Position numbers and translations under genes: made by a program. Below, piece by piece: positions 62,242-64,000 of a stretch of DNA of 64,000 nt. Origin of the DNA: Haliea sp. E1-2-M8. GTDB taxonomy: Bacteria; Pseudomonadota; Gammaproteobacteria; Pseudomonadales; Halieaceae. The stretch is from the NCBI RefSeq assembly GCF_030649675.1, contig NZ_JAUTDR010000022.1, positions 1 through 64,000 on the forward strand. Direction: 5' to 3'. Position 1 is the first letter of the stretch, and every line of letters begins with the position of its first letter. Under the pieces are notes generated by a model that made no database searches, was not told the DNA's origin, and was given only the letters and a program-made list of their open reading frames with translations.

Positions 62242-64000
62242 ATGCTTCAACCATACCATTGCGGGATTCGGACCCGCAGCGTCCGCATCTCGCTGGCGAT
62301 GGCCATGGCCAGCGGCTTGAGTCTCGGTGTCAATAACGCTGGTGCGGCGCTGGAAGAAATCGTCGTCACCGCCCAAAAGCGTCAGGAAAGTTTGCAGGAT
62401 ACTCCGATTGCGGTCTCCGCCTTTACCGCCACGGCAATTCAGGACAAGGGCATCCAGAATATTGCGGAAGTCGCCGCCTTTACACCGAATCTGGTGTTCG
62501 ACACGACCTCCCCGGTCAGCGGCCTGTCCTCCGGCGCGGTGGTGTTTATCCGCGGTATTGGTAATACCGACTTCAGTCTGACCACCGACCCGGGAGTAGG
62601 CACCTATATCGACGGTGTCTACATGTCCCGCTCCGCCGGCGGGGTGCTAGACGTGCTGGACGTTGAGCGGATCGAGGTGCTGCGCGGGCCTCAGGGCACG
62701 CTGTTCGGCCGCAATACCATCGGTGGCGCAATCAGCATTACCTCGCGCAAGCCGGCCGATACGCTGCAGGGCACGCTGGAACTCACGGCCGGCAACTTCG
62801 AACGGCGCGACGCTCGCGGTTCCATCGATGTCCCGCTGACGGCGCGCCTGCGTTCCACCTTCGCAGTCTCGAGCAAGCAGCGCGACGGGTACGTGGACCG
62901 GGTGCTGGTCGGCGACAAGCTGGGCAACGAGGATCAGCTGGCACTGCGCGGCACCCTGGTGTTCGAGGCCAGTGACGCATTGGAGTTCCAATTCAGCCTG
63001 GATCACACTCGCATCGACGAACAGAGCGCCGGCTCCAGCCTGGTGGCCTTTACGCCCGGCGCGGGCACCGTGGGCTGGAGCCTGGCCAACTTCGGCGACG
63101 TGGGCCAGGGCCTCGCTGCACTGTCCCAGTATGTGACGACCGACCGGGACCGCAGCTTCGCCACCGGGCGCAATGGCACTCAGCTGGATATCACTGGTGG
63201 CTCGCTGATCAGCTCGCTGCGCCTGGGCAACGCAGACCTGAAGTACACCGTTGCGCTCAGGGAAACCGAGGGCGAGTTTTTCCGCGACCCGGACAACTCC
63301 CCCGAAGTGATCACCGAGACCCTGAACCCGGACTATGAGCACCGTCAGCTCAGCCATGAACTGCAGCTCACAGGCAGCGCCCTGGACGATCGCCTGCAAT
63401 ATATCGCCGGTCTGTACTACTTTGAAGAAGAAGGTACCGACAATGTGTTTGTCCCGGTGCACCTGCCGACTCCAGACCTGAGCGCTGGCTTTCCGGCGGT
63501 GATCAGCAACTTCGCCGACGTGGATAACAACAGCGAGGCAGCCTACCTGCAGCTGGGCTGGTATCTGAACGACCGCTGGTCGGTGACCGGTGGTGTGCGC
63601 CACACCCGGGACGAGAAGCGCTTCGATTACACCCAATATATCGGCGCCGATCTAGATGGGGGGCCACTGCCTTTCTTCCCCGGCGCGGTCAACGAAGACG
63701 GTATCTTCAGCCCCGGCCTGGCGCCACTGGTGGGCAACGGCAGCGGCTCCACCCGCGATGCGTTCGAGGAAACCACCTACAAGCTGGGGCTGGAAGCGAC
63801 CCTGGATGACGGCACCCTGCTCTACTACAGCTTTTCCCAGGGATTCAAAAGCGGCGGCTTCGTGCTGCGCTACGTCGAGGCTGTGCCGGAAATTCGCAGC
63901 TTCGAACCGGAAACCCTGGACAGCCACGAACTCGGGCTGAAGTGGCAAAGCCCGGATGATCGCTTGCGACTCAATGCGGCGATCTTTCATGCCGACTACG
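62242..64000 (+). CDS. TonB-dependent receptor (partial, runs off the window)
   Basis: At least 586 aa, cut by the window end. Signal peptide (about 1-36). The TonB box EEIVVTAQKR is at 38-47, the plug domain at 50-165 includes DTPIAVSAFT, PGVGTYIDGVYMSRS and VLRGPQGTLFGRNTIGGAI. Barrel strands follow with ELQLTGSA, YYSFSQGFKSGGF and ETLDSHELGLKW. It imports a large substrate (siderophore, vitamin or sugar) across the outer membrane. GGGGAAGGAAC precedes the ATG. Divergent from DUF3127. Confidence 0.93.
   Translation, partial: MLQPYHCGIRTRSVRISLAMAMASGLSLGVNNAGAALEEIVVTAQKRQESLQDTPIAVSAFTATAIQDKGIQNIAEVAAFTPNLVFDTTSPVSGLSSGAVVFIRGIGNTDFSLTTDPGVGTYIDGVYMSRSAGGVLDVLDVERIEVLRGPQGTLFGRNTIGGAISITSRKPADTLQGTLELTAGNFERRDARGSIDVPLTARLRSTFAVSSKQRDGYVDRVLVGDKLGNEDQLALRGTLVFEASDALEFQFSLDHTRIDEQSAGSSLVAFTPGAGTVGWSLANFGDVGQGLAALSQYVTTDRDRSFATGRNGTQLDITGGSLISSLRLGNADLKYTVALRETEGEFFRDPDNSPEVITETLNPDYEHRQLSHELQLTGSALDDRLQYIAGLYYFEEEGTDNVFVPVHLPTPDLSAGFPAVISNFADVDNNSEAAYLQLGWYLNDRWSVTGGVRHTRDEKRFDYTQYIGADLDGGPLPFFPGAVNEDGIFSPGLAPLVGNGSGSTRDAFEETTYKLGLEATLDDGTLLYYSFSQGFKSGGFVLRYVEAVPEIRSFEPETLDSHELGLKWQSPDDRLRLNAAIFHADY

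Overview
The window is 64 kb of GC-rich, densely coding DNA with short intergenic gaps and many 1-14 base stop/start overlaps. It looks chromosomal and comes from a Gram-negative bacterium. Lipoproteins, outer-membrane barrels, a TonB-dependent receptor, an E. coli-type LexA box and the DUF1302/DUF1329/YCF48/MMPL cluster all point to a Gammaproteobacterium, probably a marine Halieaceae/Cellvibrionales-type heterotroph. That taxonomic call is inference. No phage, integron or CRISPR array is visible.

Layout. 1-4.0 kb: tRNA-Arg with its own promoter, an alkyl-DHAP-synthase-like flavoprotein, a small exported protein, a CorC/HlyC membrane protein and a small acidic lipoprotein. 4.1-8.4 kb (minus): a tightly coupled envelope operon of cupredoxin, membrane c-di-GMP phosphodiesterase, DUF3034 barrel and truncated-haemoglobin lipoprotein. 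8.5-11.1 kb: aminotransferase and amidase. 11.1-11.5 kb: an intergenic region with three copies of a structured repeat. 11.6-15.6 kb (plus): acyl-CoA dehydrogenase, HIT protein, SDR, GST and HAD phosphatase. 15.6-20.1 kb (minus): an exported protein, a transmembrane Ser/Thr kinase with five paired-cysteine repeats, and a Kef-type antiporter.

20.2-25.8 kb (plus): a three-gene periplasmic redox operon of cytochrome c/Vgb propeller, PQQ dehydrogenase and quinohaemoprotein. It faces a four-gene envelope export operon (DUF1302, DUF1329, YCF48-like, MMPL/RND; 32.7-25.8 kb, minus). Two near-perfect palindromes separate the two operons. 32.8-39 kb: aspartic protease, FMN-binding oxidase, universal stress protein, Lon-like protease and serine hydrolase. 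39-44.9 kb: an AddB/AddA-like nuclease-helicase pair. 45-47.5 kb: membrane protein, MAPEG protein and a 3D-domain-like exported protein. 47.6-52.6 kb: exported catalase-peroxidase KatG and two MFS transporters. 52.8-54.9 kb: secreted subtilase and a tiny membrane protein.

55-59 kb (minus): ilvD, a small protein, a queuosine-tRNA mannosyltransferase-like GT and an SDR. 59.1-60.6 kb: a DUF222-HNH nuclease with a LexA box at its start. 61.1-61.6 kb: a RelBE-type toxin-antitoxin pair. 61.6-62 kb: a DUF3127 protein. 62.2 kb to the end: a TonB-dependent receptor cut off by the window.

The most interesting items are the SOS-box-controlled HNH nuclease, the kinase with five C-x7-C repeats, the cupredoxin/EAL/DUF3034/haemoglobin operon, the two facing envelope operons, the structured repeat family with a compensatory base change, and a 45-base near-identical duplication that would be antisense to the GT mRNA.
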